The notes: a model not told the origin generated them from the sequence alone. DNA of 64,000 nucleotides from Sphagnum compactum (GCA_965153455.1 OZ234497.1:6572001-6636000), one strand, 5' to 3'; shown: positions 47,880 through 60,118, counted from the first letter of the stretch. A program made the numbers and translations.

Positions 47880-50310
47880 TAAAAATAAAGATGGAAATAT
47901 TCTATACATTTGTATCCAATTTAGTTGTAATCATGTTGCATGTAATGCCATTATACATTATTCAATTTACAAATTATTTATTCAAGACAAGTCTAAGTTG
48001 AAACATTTGTATTGACTAGGAAGTTGTAAGGAATATTAAGATTTACCCATGTTATGCAAACTCCTCCATTAAAGTAGCTGTAATTTCCCTCCCAATTCAG
48101 ACATAAGAATGGATTTTTGCAGTTAACAAGCCATTAAATCATTACTTCATAATCAAATCTTGATCCATAGTGTCAAATACCTCGGCAATTGATGATAATA
48201 TATCATACTGCTGCAACTTTTGTTGTTGTTATGACCTCATCAGAAGGATATGCATATGAGATTATAAATAAAAATGCACATTCAAAGTGTTGTTGGTTCC
48301 ATGTAGTAGATACCATCATAATAGAGATGAAAACATTATATTTGTATGTCCATAAACAAAAATGCAGACATTATACCCATCCAAGACTAAATGAATCAAA
48401 GGTTGTGTGTCCATGAAGACTTGTTCTATAAGGAAAGAAAGGAATTGTTATTACAACACAGCCATGAAGTAATTGAATCAAACATCTCTAAAAGTTCCAA
48501 GCTATACTTGTGATGACAAGTTCATAATCAATTTGTTGGCTTGAATTCCTTCTTGACTTTTAGAAGTACTAAGACCATGGAAAATGCCATTGTACCTTGT
48601 GAAGCCATTGTTAAATGTAAATGTTTTTTGGGAGTCCTTTCCTCTATTTTGGCTAGGATTCATCATAACAATTTATCCATTCTCTCCAATATAGTGAATA
48701 ATTGTTGACCTTCCAAGTTCATATAAGAGAAATGGTCTCACATGATAATATTATCTGAAATTTCAAATCAAAACAAGCAACTGATCAAACTTAGACATCG
48801 TGACTTCATATATTTATGATACATCCATTGTGGGAAGCTCCAACTTCTAGTGGTTGCATTGGGAGTAGTTCACCAAAGTTCACTCTGTAAGTTATAAATA
48901 CCAATTTAGATTATGATTGTTAAATAGGAAAGCGAAAAACGTTTGCTTTCATTGCATCCTTTGCATTATTATTCATAGGGGCATAAATTAATCAAATGTC
49001 TAGCACTTGTGGATCCAACCATTCATTCACACCATCAATGTTTAGATCCTTGTTGAAAAACATGTGTTCATGCCCCCAAGCATAAAATGATGGCCAAGTT
49101 TTGATGGCATGTGTTTATAATAGGGTTTGCCTTATTCAAAAATCAGAAATAGGTGAATATGGATTTTAAAAAAAATGAAAAACAATTTCCTTGGTGGGGA
49201 AATACATGGGGTCACTTTACATCTTGCTAGTAATGTATTAAACATTTGTGTATCACTGCATGACCATGACTATATTTTATTGTCATCTAAATGGTAAATC
49301 ATGGAGCATAAGTGCCCCATGTCATGACCATAATCCATTACTTAGGGGGTAAAGGTGGCTATGGTTTGCACTTTTTGATTTTTTTTTCTTTTTCACTTTC
49401 TTTGCAAAATGATTATGTTGTTGCAATTTTTTTCAATTTTTAGGATTTGGGCGAAGGATATTGTTTGCAAACTAAGTGTTTTATTGTGAACTATGGCATT
49501 ATCTATTGGTTGGTGTTTATGTAACTTCATATCTGTTAGAAAGTCAAGGAAAAAGGGAAAAAAAAAAGAGAGTTGGTGTTTTGTAAAGAAAAGGGATCAA
49601 GAAAACAACTCTTGAACACCCCTTTTCTTTCTCTCTCCCTCCTTCTCTCATTATGTTATTCTTTTTCTCTCCAACAATTTTGAGGAAGAGTAGTTTTAAT
49701 ACTCAAGTTATTCTTGAAAACTAAGCAACAATAAACATGTGAAGGTGAGTGATGTTGTTAGTGTATAATATTTTCATATTCATTGTTGATTTTTAAAGAC
49801 AATTTCATTACTAAGCATGTAAGATCATCCATCATTTCAAAGTTATTAACCAATAAGTAACTAGAAAATTTTAAAAGTGCACCTTGAATTTATGATATTG
49901 CATTTTTTTCCTCCTTGGAAGTTAGTGAGTTGAACAATATAGAAAACATTAGTTTTTCATTGTGAAATTTCCAAATTGTGAATATGTATTTGGATAATCT
50001 ATGTTGCGTGCACATGGCAACCGATTGCCCAAGTTCAAACTCACATTGTGCACATGGTAGCTAACCCAAGTTCAAGTCCATATTGTCACATGGCGGACAA
50101 TTTGAGTTCATGTTTACACCCATGTAATGTTTATACACAATAATAGACACATGATATTCAATGCCATGGAATAGTTTTAGTGTGTTTAGATCGCTTCAAT
50201 GTTAAGACTCCCTCCTTGGGAGGTCTAAGGTTCAAACTTTGATAGGATAGTTTAGGATTTCAAACTTTAACGGTGGAAATTTTGATTTTATTAAAATTTT
50301 GACACAAATA
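47880..50310. other. AT-rich intergenic DNA
   Basis: No gene was identified. A minus-strand stretch (about 48690-48560; ILAKIEERTPKKHLHL and GTMAFSMVLVLLKVKKEF) reads like protein but is unassigned. A motif resembling a tRNA T-arm (AAGGTTCAAACTTTG near 50227-50241), preceded by the hairpin CTCCCTCCTTGGGAG (50208-50222), may be another SINE trace. Confidence 0.35.
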
Positions 50311-50313
50311 TTA

Positions 50314-50586
50314 GGGTCCAAATTCTTTAAGGTGTACCATTAAGGACAAAAAGGACCTAATCTTTAATGGAGTCCTTTTTTGTCCTATATTTTGATCCCC
50401 ATCAATATTAATGAATAAAAAAATGTCAAATATTTTATAAGTACCATATTTTAGACCATTACAATTTTAGATTTCATCAATTTCATCCATTACGTGTCTT
50501 TACATGGTCAAATAGGACTATCTAAAGGAGTACAAAAAGGGTGACACCGTGACAATATTTTGGTACCCCTTAAAGAATTTGGACCC
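50314..50586 (+). mobile_element. 273-bp MITE with 26-bp terminal inverted repeats
   Basis: The left end (50314-50339, starting GGGTCCAAATTCTTTAAGG) and right end (50561-50586, ending CTTAAAGAATTTGGACCC) are inverted repeats matching at 25 of 26 positions. The element is flanked by ATTA on both sides (50310-50313 and 50587-50590), a candidate target-site duplication. It has no coding capacity. A second diverged copy lies at 43509-43772. TSD and TIR are compatible with a PIF/Harbinger-like (TTA/TWA) origin, but the superfamily is not proven. Confidence 0.88.
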
Positions 50587-50589
50587 ATT

Positions 50590-52150
50590 AAATAAAATTT
50601 CAAAATTTTGACAAAACCAAAAATATTTTAATTTATGCAAAAATGGTAAAGGTATTATGATATACAATTTGTGAACTTGGTTATTTGCTACATGTTCATA
50701 ATTTGCATTAACAATTTTGAGATTTTGTTATTTCCTTATATTGAAAGTTTTTTTTGTTTAAGATTTTTATTGTATCAATGTAACTGGATCTATGTATTAA
50801 AAAATTGATACATTGCAATCCATTATATTGATGTGGAAAACTTTTAATGTTTAATGTGTGGCATGTGTTTTGATTATTTTCATTGTGTGAATTTATTTTG
50901 AATCCATTCTGTTTTAAAACATTTTGGTACACTTGCAAAGCTTATAAATGTAGTGTTATACTAAGTCTAATGTGCAATTACTTATACATTTTTAAAAAAA
51001 ACTTCTTAATTCTTTTATTCAGTTTCAAAATTCAAAAAATATTCCTTAGGAATGGCGAAGTTAATAATGTTATACCTTAAGATATAAAAGTGTAATGAAA
51101 TCAAATGAAAAAAAAATGAAAAAATGAAAATGAAAAAACTTTGACACGTGAGTTTACATTCATAAACCACATCATGTTCTCATGAAATTTTGTGGGTTGG
51201 ATCAAATGAGAACATAACAATATTCTACAAAAATTATAGTTGTGGTACATTCAAAAGACATTTGATCATTTATTTACAACTTATAAATTAACCATTTGTT
51301 ATTCACAACATTTGATACAAAATCTATGAACCTTTTTTTCCTTCAAATTATTTAGTTTGTGAATTCTTTTCCAAAATTTTCGAAGGTTTCCATGTAGGTT
51401 GAAAAGTTCAATTTTGGTGGTGAATGTGCCCAATTCAAAATGGATGTAATGATCCTTCTCAATACACTTGAGTTGTTTGGGGACTAAACTTTGGTTTGTG
51501 TGAACTTGAATATTATTAATTAAATTTGGCAATGTACTACTTGATGTAATTCACCTTTCTTATCCAATAATGACACTTATTAGTGTACATGTGGGATTAT
51601 AATTTCCATCCATTAATATATTGAAATTCTTTTCATGAAATCATTAATGAAAATTTTAACGATCAAGGCGATACACTAAGGTGCAACTTCTAGAACTGAC
51701 TAGTTCAATATCATAATGTATAATGACATATTTTACTATATAATACATTTTTCAAATTTGCAAAACTTTTCAATAAATCATGAACTTGTGGTACTTTCAT
51801 ATGCAATTATTACATCATACATTTTGAAGTGTCAATCAAAAGTATCATAATAAAATATTTATGTTTCGAATATAATACATCAATATATCAGTGTATTGAT
51901 GCATTTATATATTAATATGTCATTGTATTAATGCATTAGTGTGCATGCATGCATCAATACATGAATGTACCAAAGGATCTTTGGGTAATACCCATCGTTT
52001 AATCAATGGTTCACACATTTAATTGTGAGGAATTGAAACGATCATGCACGGCAAATTTTTGGAATATTTGTTTAAAAGGAGATTTAATTTTTTAAAATGG
52101 TAATTAAAGAATTGATTGTTGAAACAAGATTCCATTATGATGAGTTTTTT
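50590..52150. other. AT-rich intergenic DNA
   Basis: No gene recognised. Around 51850-51975 the words ATCAATATATCA / TGATGCATTTATATATTAAT form overlapping imperfect palindromes built from TGCAT and TATTAATG. Confidence 0.4.
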
Positions 52151-53430
52151 TGAAAGATACAGCGACTATAAATCAATTTGATGTTCTGTTCAACAATTTC
52201 AAAATTTAAAAATGTAGGTGACAACCAACAATTGGTTACAATCAAAAAGTGATGGGAAACATAGGCTAAGTATCAAGTTTTCATATGTAATCACTATTTA
52301 TCAAATGTGGAATAATGATAATACATTGGATGTATTGTTCACATCATGTGCCATTAACATATTATTGTATTTTGAATAAATAGAAAACTATTTTGCTCTA
52401 CCTATAAACTTGAAAACACATGAGAACCTTTTGTCCATATATTTAAAAAAAATAATTTCACTCTTGCTACGTTTAGGCATGTGCACAACAATTGTCAATT
52501 GAAAAAATCCTCAATGTATCAAAAAATCATTAATGTATGAACAAATGTTTAATGTATTGAAAAAACTTGGCAAATAAAACTATTGGTTATGGTTGAAAAG
52601 TGGTGGGAAATACAGAGTATATGTCAATTTTTGATATGTAGCCATCCATTTGTCATGTGTGAAAAAGAAATGGTGATATATGGAATGTAGTGTTCACAAA
52701 TGTGTGAATAATGCTATTTTCCGATACATTAACAATTGTCTCATAATCACTATAGACATAGAAACGTGGCAACCTTTTGTACATGGATTAAAAAAAATTC
52801 CCACCTTTGCTATGTTCAAGCATGTATGAAAACTTTCAACTGATTTTTTTTTAATGTATCAACAAATCCTTAATGTATTAAAAAAAACACATGGTAAATG
52901 ACAATTGGCTACAATTGAAAGTGGCAAGAATTGTAGACTAGGTGTCAATTTTTATATGTAACCATCAATTTGTCATGTGCGAAAAAATAGTCATAGATGG
53001 AATACAGTGGTCACACAACGTGTGAGTAGTATATTAATAATTTTTTGATACATTAACAACTATCTTACAATAACCATTAACATAGTAATGTAATAGCCCC
53101 TTGTCCATGTATTTTGAAAAAATTGAACCCGCCCTTGCTATGTTTAAACATGCATGGTATCTTTCAATTGAAAAATCTTTAGTGAATCAATTAATTCTTA
53201 ATGTATCAAGAAACATGTGGCATATAACAATTTGAACCTTATAGTAAAAAACTGTTGGGAAATATATGCTAGGTGTCAATAAAAAAAAAAACCAAAATAC
53301 CATTCATCGATGAGTAGTGTATTGATATTTTTTGATACATTAATAGCTACCCCACAACAATCATAAACCCAAAATTGTGGCAATTTCTTGTCCATATGAT
53401 TTTGAAAGTTTTCCCGCCCTTACTTATAAA
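52150..53430 (+). repeat. Tandem satellite, monomer 320-350 bp, about 4 copies
   Basis: Each unit has, in order: TTAATGTATCAA(C/A)AAAT words, an ACAATTGGCTACAAT-type phrase, GTCAATTTTTATATGTAACC, AATTTGTCATGTGCGAAAAA, GATACATTAACAACT, CCTTGTCCATG and TTGCTATGTTTAAACATGCA. The (G/A)TCAA landmark lies at about 52272, 52623, 52944 and 53275. Copies differ substantially. The last is partly replaced by a poly-A stretch near 53280. No coding content. Confidence 0.8.
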
Positions 53431-54700
53431 ATACATATGTATCATAAGATTCATAATGATAATATAACATAATGCATAATGGCATGATACATCGATACAT
53501 TGTGATTTTGATACATTACAAAATTAAAAAAATAAAAATTTTACCAACAATATGTACTGCTTTAAAAAAAAAGCTAATGTAAGCACTTCGTAGACACTTG
53601 TTATCAAAACTTGATGATCATTTTATGTTGGGGGTTCATGCCTACCACATAATGACTATTAACCAAGTACACAATGACCATAATGAAAGGCACACATTCA
53701 TTGAACCTATTATGTTCTACCACATTGTTTTCACATGCCTTCAAAATTCAGAGCTTTAAAATGTGTCCATATTGTGAGGGTATCAAATTTTTCGTTACAT
53801 TGTAGAAACATAAGCATATACGGATGCTAGTATTAGGTATTTGTGATTATCCGTTAACTTCATGTCCTTTTGTTTATGGTATCAATAGATATGACAATGT
53901 CAAATCCATCATAGATGTAGGAAGAACGATATTGTCAAATGTATTTTGTTGCATGAGTATGGCTCAAGGAAAAGGTTTACATAGGTGCATGGTTTTGTTT
54001 GTAGAACTTGTCCTTAAGAGTCAAATAAGATTGACTGAATGCAAATGGCAATGGCTTTGCATTGAAAGGCTTTTTTTTTTTTTCGGTAGACATACACAAT
54101 GTCCACAAAGACAAAGAACTTTAATTTGAACTTGTTCCTCCTGAAGAGTTGCCGTAATTTTTAGGTTTTAAGATTTCATTTGAAATCTCAAATAAGGACG
54201 AGGTGAGTATGCTTGCACATAAAAATAAAATGCACCATCTTCTTCATCACCTGCACATGAACCATTTCCTTAACAATAGGGGAAGTTCTGGCACGAAGTT
54301 CCCCTAATATCAAGGAAGAAATTGATGATTCACACAACCCTAAACCCTGACCTTCTATTCAATTAACTTTACCTCTTTCTCACATTCCCTTTGAAAACCC
54401 TAAACCCTAAAACTTCACTTTGAAAATGAAGCTAAAGGATTAGAAATTAGAAATTTAATTTAATTGTTAAAGTACATTCCATAATTGAAAAAATGAGGAT
54501 AAAATTCATATGTACAAAAATGAGAATAAAATTGATAAAACACACTCTTCTTTACCATTATTTTTACATCAAGTAGTACGCCTTAGAAAATGTGGCTTTG
54601 GAAGTGAAAGGCTTAAACATTTTAGTAAAACACTAATCGTCATCTTTGTGTCTGTAATCGTTGAGTTGGCAACAACGAACAAAAGGGGCAAACGAAAGAG
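53431..54700. other. Intergenic DNA upstream of CSK
   Basis: AT-rich, with a plus-strand ORF at 53824-54129 of unknown meaning and two short interstitial telomere-like runs (listed next). No gene recognised. Confidence 0.35.
54335..54412 (+). repeat. Short interstitial telomere-like repeats (CCCTAAA)
   Basis: CCCTAAACCCTGA at 54338-54350 and AAACCCTAAACCCTAAAA at 54395-54412 match the plant telomere heptamer. Such runs also act as telo-box promoter motifs in plants. Here they lie about 730-800 bp upstream of the CSK start codon. Confidence 0.8.
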
Positions 54701-55140
54701 CATTTGTTGGTTTAGCGACAAATGGACGGACGCTTGTTTTTTGGGCGGGTATGTGCTGGGCCTACCTTGGCTTGGATCGAATAGCACGTGCGAAACCGGT
54801 AGCCACAAAAACACAAGGAAAGAAAGAATCAACGATGATCTTTTGGGGGAACAGAGGATTGTCCCTTCTCACAGCACTCGGATTCAAGCCTGATTCGCAC
54901 TCTCCGCCAGCTTCACTCGCGCGCAACAAGCTTCCGATTTTTGAAGCCAATAACGTGCGTGTGTGCATCGGGCGATTTTGCGATGTATGTCTTCATCACT
55001 ACTACTGCAGGATTTAGATAGGTCGCAGAAATATGGATCCCGATGATGATCGGTTGTCCACTGTACTCCTCCTGCAGCAAATGGAGATGGTTTCCGGGAT
55101 TTGAAGATTATGGTTTCATGAAGCTTTTTTTTTTCTGGCT
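54700..55140 (+). promoter_or_regulatory. CSK promoter and 5' leader
   Basis: Composition changes from AT-rich to balanced at about 54650, and an in-frame stop (TGA at 55102-55104) precedes the ATG at 55141. No TATA box or experimentally known element was recognised. Confidence 0.4.
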
Positions 55141-58100
55141 ATGGCGGTCACTGGAACAAACTCTCTTCTTTTTCTTCTACCTTATGAGTTCCAGCAGCAT
55201 CTCTCATCATCATCCCGACGACAAGGCTATATCTCTTCCTCCTCCTCCTCCTCGCACAGTTTGATGAAACACTCCGTGACTTTGTACTTCGTGCATAAGT
55301 TGCACCAGAAGCGGAAGAATTTCAGTCTCTTGCAGATTCAGGGTCTGCAAGCAGCTGCTGCTTCTTCTACTCATTGTCCTTCGACAACAAGGATTCCAGT
55401 TGTGTATTCCGACGACGACGACGACGCCGCCGCCGTGTGCGCAATTCAGGCTGTGACGGATCTCAAAGTTTCGGACACTGTTGTCCATGACGCCGCCGCG
55501 GAGGAGCTGCTGCCGTCGTCGGCTATGGCTGTTGCAGCTGCGATCGGGACACGGTTCAGTGTGGTGAGCAAGACTGAGGAATGTAAGCACATGTTGTCGG
55601 CTGCAAGTGCTGAGTTTCTGGCTCTCTGTGCTGAGCAGCTCGCTCTTTGCGAGGAGATCGTCGGTCCGAATGCCAAATTCACGGTACGAAGAATGAACTT
55701 TTCTCTTGTATTCCTGCATTCCGGGAGAATTCTTCTGACTAAACAAGTGCTCGAAGCTGAGGATCACATCTGCAAAGCGCACAATCGATGGCGAGTTCGA
55801 TTGCAGATGAGAGCAATTGGATGCCTGGAGAATAGTCTTCTAAACTTCCCAGAGAATTTCAACGAAATCTGTTGCTTTGCATCTGTGCAGGTATATGTCC
55901 GGCCTGCAGAAAGCTATAGCACGGGACAGTTCGAGTTTCACCGCGTTGCAGTCTACCCTAATTGTCAGGAGGAGCTTCTAGTACTGAAGCAGTCTGATGC
56001 TCTTGCATCCATTACATTGACTGAGGCTCATCTTATTGAAAGAGAGGTAGTTCAATGTGTTGCTTCTTCTCTGTTTGCGGAGATTGTTGCATGAGAGATG
56101 ACTTGTTTGTAGTAGAACTTGTTGCATCAGAGATAGCTGTTTGTAGAGCTTGTTTGTTCGTTCAGAGATGCCTGTTTTCAGAGCTTGTTTGTTGCATCAG
56201 AGATGGCTATTTTTTGCATCAAAAGCTCTGGATGCATCTTTTTGCAGTGAAACGTGCGCATGTGCGCAGTATCTTACTTAGCATGTGTTGGTACACAGGT
56301 GGTGCAGGTTGCAAGTGGTACAGGAGCAGTGGTACTGCCGATGGTGAAGGACTTGTTTTTGATAGGACTGTTGGTTGTGGAGGGTGGTGGTGGGCGAAGT
56401 GTGAAACCCGGGAAACTGAAACCTGTCCGTCCTGTTTGGCCTCCAAGAAAGGCAACCAGCAAGCAATCAGAGAGCTGGGCAACTTCTGACACAAACACAA
56501 ACTTGTTGAATACACAGCAATTGACAGAAATTGTGAAAGTTGCCCGCTCTTTAGCTCTGGCTTGTGTCATGGATCAGGTCACTCCCTCTGTTCTGTTTTC
56601 TTTCTTACATGTGGAGTTTATAAATTTTCTACTTGTTCTCCTGTTGCGGGTAAGATTGATACTGAGCTTTTGGTTATATGATGGACTGTGACAGAGAGCT
56701 TTGCTGCTACAAAAGTCAACATGGCAAAAGGGTGATCAAATTCGCAGCCTTTTAGAACAAGTAAGAAGCAGCCAATGATTTTTCAAAACAGTTCTCTCTA
56801 TCTCTACATATGACTACTCCTTCGTTTTGTTTTCCTTCTATCCAATGTCCATGTCTAAATGATTGTGGGGGCAAGGGTAGGCACAAGGGCCTCTGCAAGC
56901 CATGAGGACGCTGAGCCAGCTGCTTCTCCCCCAACTAAAGAGAGGCGAGGTTTCAACCCTTACCTTTCCTTCATCTCATTCAGCTTTCTTTACCCACTAT
57001 GGCAGTTACTTTCAAGCATGAGGCTTTCCTCCAAAATTAGTGTATCTAATGCTTCCTAGCTGGGATCAGAGTATGCTTTTTATGTTTCAGGTTCAAGGAT
57101 TTCACTCTCCAAGAAATGCATTGAAACTCTATATCTGCAATGTGAAGATAGCCACATCCGGTTTGCCTTGTCTGAACAAATGTGAAACCACTGATAGTGA
57201 AGTTGATTGCTGATGGCTGCATTGAAGCCCAACAATATGGTAATAGAAGGGTAGTGGTTAAGCGTATATTAGTATTCTGTGGGATATTGTTGTTGGATTA
57301 AAATGAAGTCAATAGGAAGCATTGTGCATGATTGCAGGATAACCAGAGGTAAGTACTACACACAATTTGGTGACAATTGCGAGTTTGGATTTGCAGATTT
57401 CTCGGGATTTTGTGGAAGACATCCTGGTACAAGGTGCTAGAATGAAAGAAGTTCTACAACAGCTTCACAATGTTTCACAGGTATTAACGTAATTTTCATG
57501 GAGATTGGTAATTGGTTGCTGGCTTCAAGCATTAGATGTTCATTTTTGGAAACTCGGTCAGGAACTTTGAGAGTGGGCAACTGTTTTTTGTCAAAACTTC
57601 CACCTTGTTTATCCCACTTGTTTAAGCTCACTCACCCCTGATTTGAGCAGAGTGGACCCAATCTAGTGAATGCTGCTGAAGATGTTGGAAGCAAGGCAAA
57701 GGCGGTGAGACAGCCAGACTCAATGCCAAGTTCCTCATTGCCAATGCATGGCTTTGTGGAGCATGAAGATAGAGGTCAAAAGCAAGGACTGCTTCCTGCT
57801 GCCTACATGGAGGGGCGGGATTTTGAAGCCCCTATGCCCCCACATACCCTTGCTCCTCTCCCTGACTATGATCCCTCCAGGTGCCTTGCTTGCTGCCCTG
57901 CATTCTTACTGGCTTTTGTGAATATTGCACTATATCTCTTGACAAGTAAATCATATACAGTATGAGATTTTGCATAACATGCTCTTGGGGAATCTTATGG
58001 AGTTCACAGTAGCACTTGCAACAGTTGGAGACCACACTGAACATATCAACTGACCCTCTTTTATGCAGGCCATGTGATGTGGCCAAGGTACTGAGGCAGT

Positions 58101-58783
58101 TGGGTAAAGCTGCCAATGGGCTGGCTAACCAAAGGCATCAATCACTACAGATTACATCAAGTTCACCACTGTGGGCAGCAGTGGATATGATGGGGCTGCA
58201 AAGGGCATGCAGCCACCTTTTGGACAATGCCTTGCATCACACTCCCCCAGGAGGTTATGTCCGCACCAATGCAATACGTGCTCCTGGCGGTGGAGTTTTG
58301 ATAATCATTGAGGACAATGGTCCTCACATTGCGGTATTTGTACTACAATATACTGTCCCTTGGTCTAGGATTTTTAGTGACAGAATATGTAAGCCATCTT
58401 TTGGTCTTAATTTTGCACACAGCATCTGGCCCTTGATCACCTCTTTTGTGGTATTCTGTTTACAAATCCTGGTTCAGTAATTATATTGTGGAGCAAGCAA
58501 GTTGGATGAGTTTTCTTGATCTGTAAGACCTGTTTTATTGGTGATGTTGCAGATGCAGGTGGGGGGTGTTGCTCCATTAGCAGCAGAATCAAGGGACGTG
58601 GATTTAAAAAATGGTTTGGACCGGGATGAAATGAAATTTGTACGAGACATTGTGGAGCTGCAGTTAGGGGGTGTTCTTCGTGTGCAATCACCACATCTTC
58701 TGAATGCTCCACGTGGTGCTGGTGGGACCAGGGTGGAGATCTGGTTGCCAGCTGCAACAGATATCCAACTGCCAACTGCTTAA
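55141..58783 (+). CDS. CSK: Chloroplast sensor kinase CSK-like protein (9 exons)
   Basis: Exons 55141-55683, 55891-56046, 56299-56577, 56695-56760, 57091-57141, 57397-57480, 57651-57880, 58069-58333 and 58553-58783 give about 634 aa. The N-terminus is Ser-rich, as in a plastid transit peptide, with an Asp5-Ala3 run at 91-98. A GAF-like sensor region follows (EIVGPNAKFT joined to VYVRPAESYS, then VVLPMVKDLFLIGLLVVE). The degenerate dimerisation helix has SLLEQVQGFHSPRNALKL, where Glu replaces the phosphorylated His of a normal H box. The ATPase domain keeps the N box HLLDNALHH (His519, Asn523), a G1 DNGP (552-555) and the end GAGGTRVEIWLPA. Known role: a bacterial-type sensor kinase in chloroplasts that links plastoquinone redox state to photosystem gene expression. 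The 57141 donor is uncertain; the other boundaries are in phase. It shares the photosynthetic theme of LHCA2 but is 36 kb away. Confidence 0.88.
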
Positions 58784-60100
58784 TGTCTGCATAAGGGTTT
58801 CATGGTAATTGCTGCATCTTTATTTCAAGGCTTTTACCTGATAGTGTGTACATAGGATTAGAGGCTACAAAAGGACCCATCTTGTGGTGTCATGTGCATT
58901 CACAGGAGATGTTTGTCTGCATTGTCCTAAGTGGAGGAAGTCCATAGAATGGTCCAATTTTTTTTATTTTGTTGACTTTGGATGGTATTCAATGCATGTG
59001 TCCTTGATATATGTTCTTGTTGGCCAGGTGATACTGCAACTCTGTTGCCATCCTCTAGTATGTGCTGTTGAAATTGATGAACACAAAGAAGAATTGGAGT
59101 TTGGGTTCAAGAAGACAACAAAGGCCTGAAGAGGCCTAAAAGGAAAATGGTCCAGCTGTAGCACCTGACTGTGCTGGAGTTAGCTGTAAGTTTATGTAAA
59201 TTTCTACTACCTCCACATTACAATGGGGATTTGGATCTGAATAGTTGTTTTGCTGACCTTATAGACATGTACAGGAGAAAGATTTGTTGACAGGATAAGG
59301 ACACATACAGGCACATGGCTGGTCACAGTTGGTTCACTTTCACTGATTTTGCAGTTTGCCATGAGGTTGTGTGTTCTCAGGAAAGCTTTACCATATCTTT
59401 ACAGACTAAAATCCAGAAAACTGTGTTTCAGTGAATAGATGCCATTACAGTTCATGTCACGTCTTTAGGTTCTAGGGTTTATCATGACTTTAGTCTTCCT
59501 GTTGCTTCTGGAAATGTGAGAGCAACTCAGGACACAGATTTTGTATTATGGGTTTGCCAGAAATTTGGAGCCGATGAAGTCAGTGATGAAGTCAGTGGGT
59601 AGTTACTAGTCCTGGCAGCTTGTCACTGAAGCTGATAATTATGATGAGAGGTGAAGGGCCTGACACTTTGTAAGCAATTTTCATAAAGGTTATAAGTGCA
59701 CTCATTTGTCGCAGGACCTTCAAAGTGTTGTAGAGATTTCCATGCATATTTTCTTGGGATAAAAAAAAGTTGCAACCATGGTTTTGGGGAGATGATGAGA
59801 TTGACAAGCATTGGTATTTCTTAGATTGTCAAGTAATTGAATGTGTTATTTGGTGGGTTGGTGGGACAATTCTCCAAATATCTTTATTATCTGTTTTCCT
59901 ACTATCGGATGAAAAATAACTGCTAGTTTAGTGGATCAAACCTTTGAAAACAAACTGTCAGGTACTTGGTGTGGACAATGGTAATCTTCAAATACCTGCA
60001 AATATTGAGAACATAAATGTGGCATAGATATGAAAGTGTGGCTTTTGGATGTTTTTGTACACGATAAACAGACATTAGCAGTTCCATCATTAACACATGG
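58784..60100. other. CSK 3' region and intergenic DNA
   Basis: Balanced composition to about 59600 suggests a 3' untranslated region or decayed gene-flanking DNA. No ORF here has a recognisable domain. Confidence 0.35.
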
Positions 60101-60118
60101 TGCTTGCTGGTGCATAAA

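Noticed and set aside
53824-54129. 101-codon plus-strand ORF upstream of CSK
   Set aside because: No domain, includes a low-complexity poly-T-derived stretch (FFFF), and no supporting splice or homology evidence.
55210-55782. 190-codon minus-strand ORF opposite CSK exon 1
   Set aside because: It is antisense to a recognised exon, arises from GC-rich codons and has no domain.
57338-57348. 11-nt micro-exon in CSK
   Set aside because: Its splice signals are good, but including it breaks the frame or introduces a stop in every phase compatible with the next exon. Kept only as a finding.
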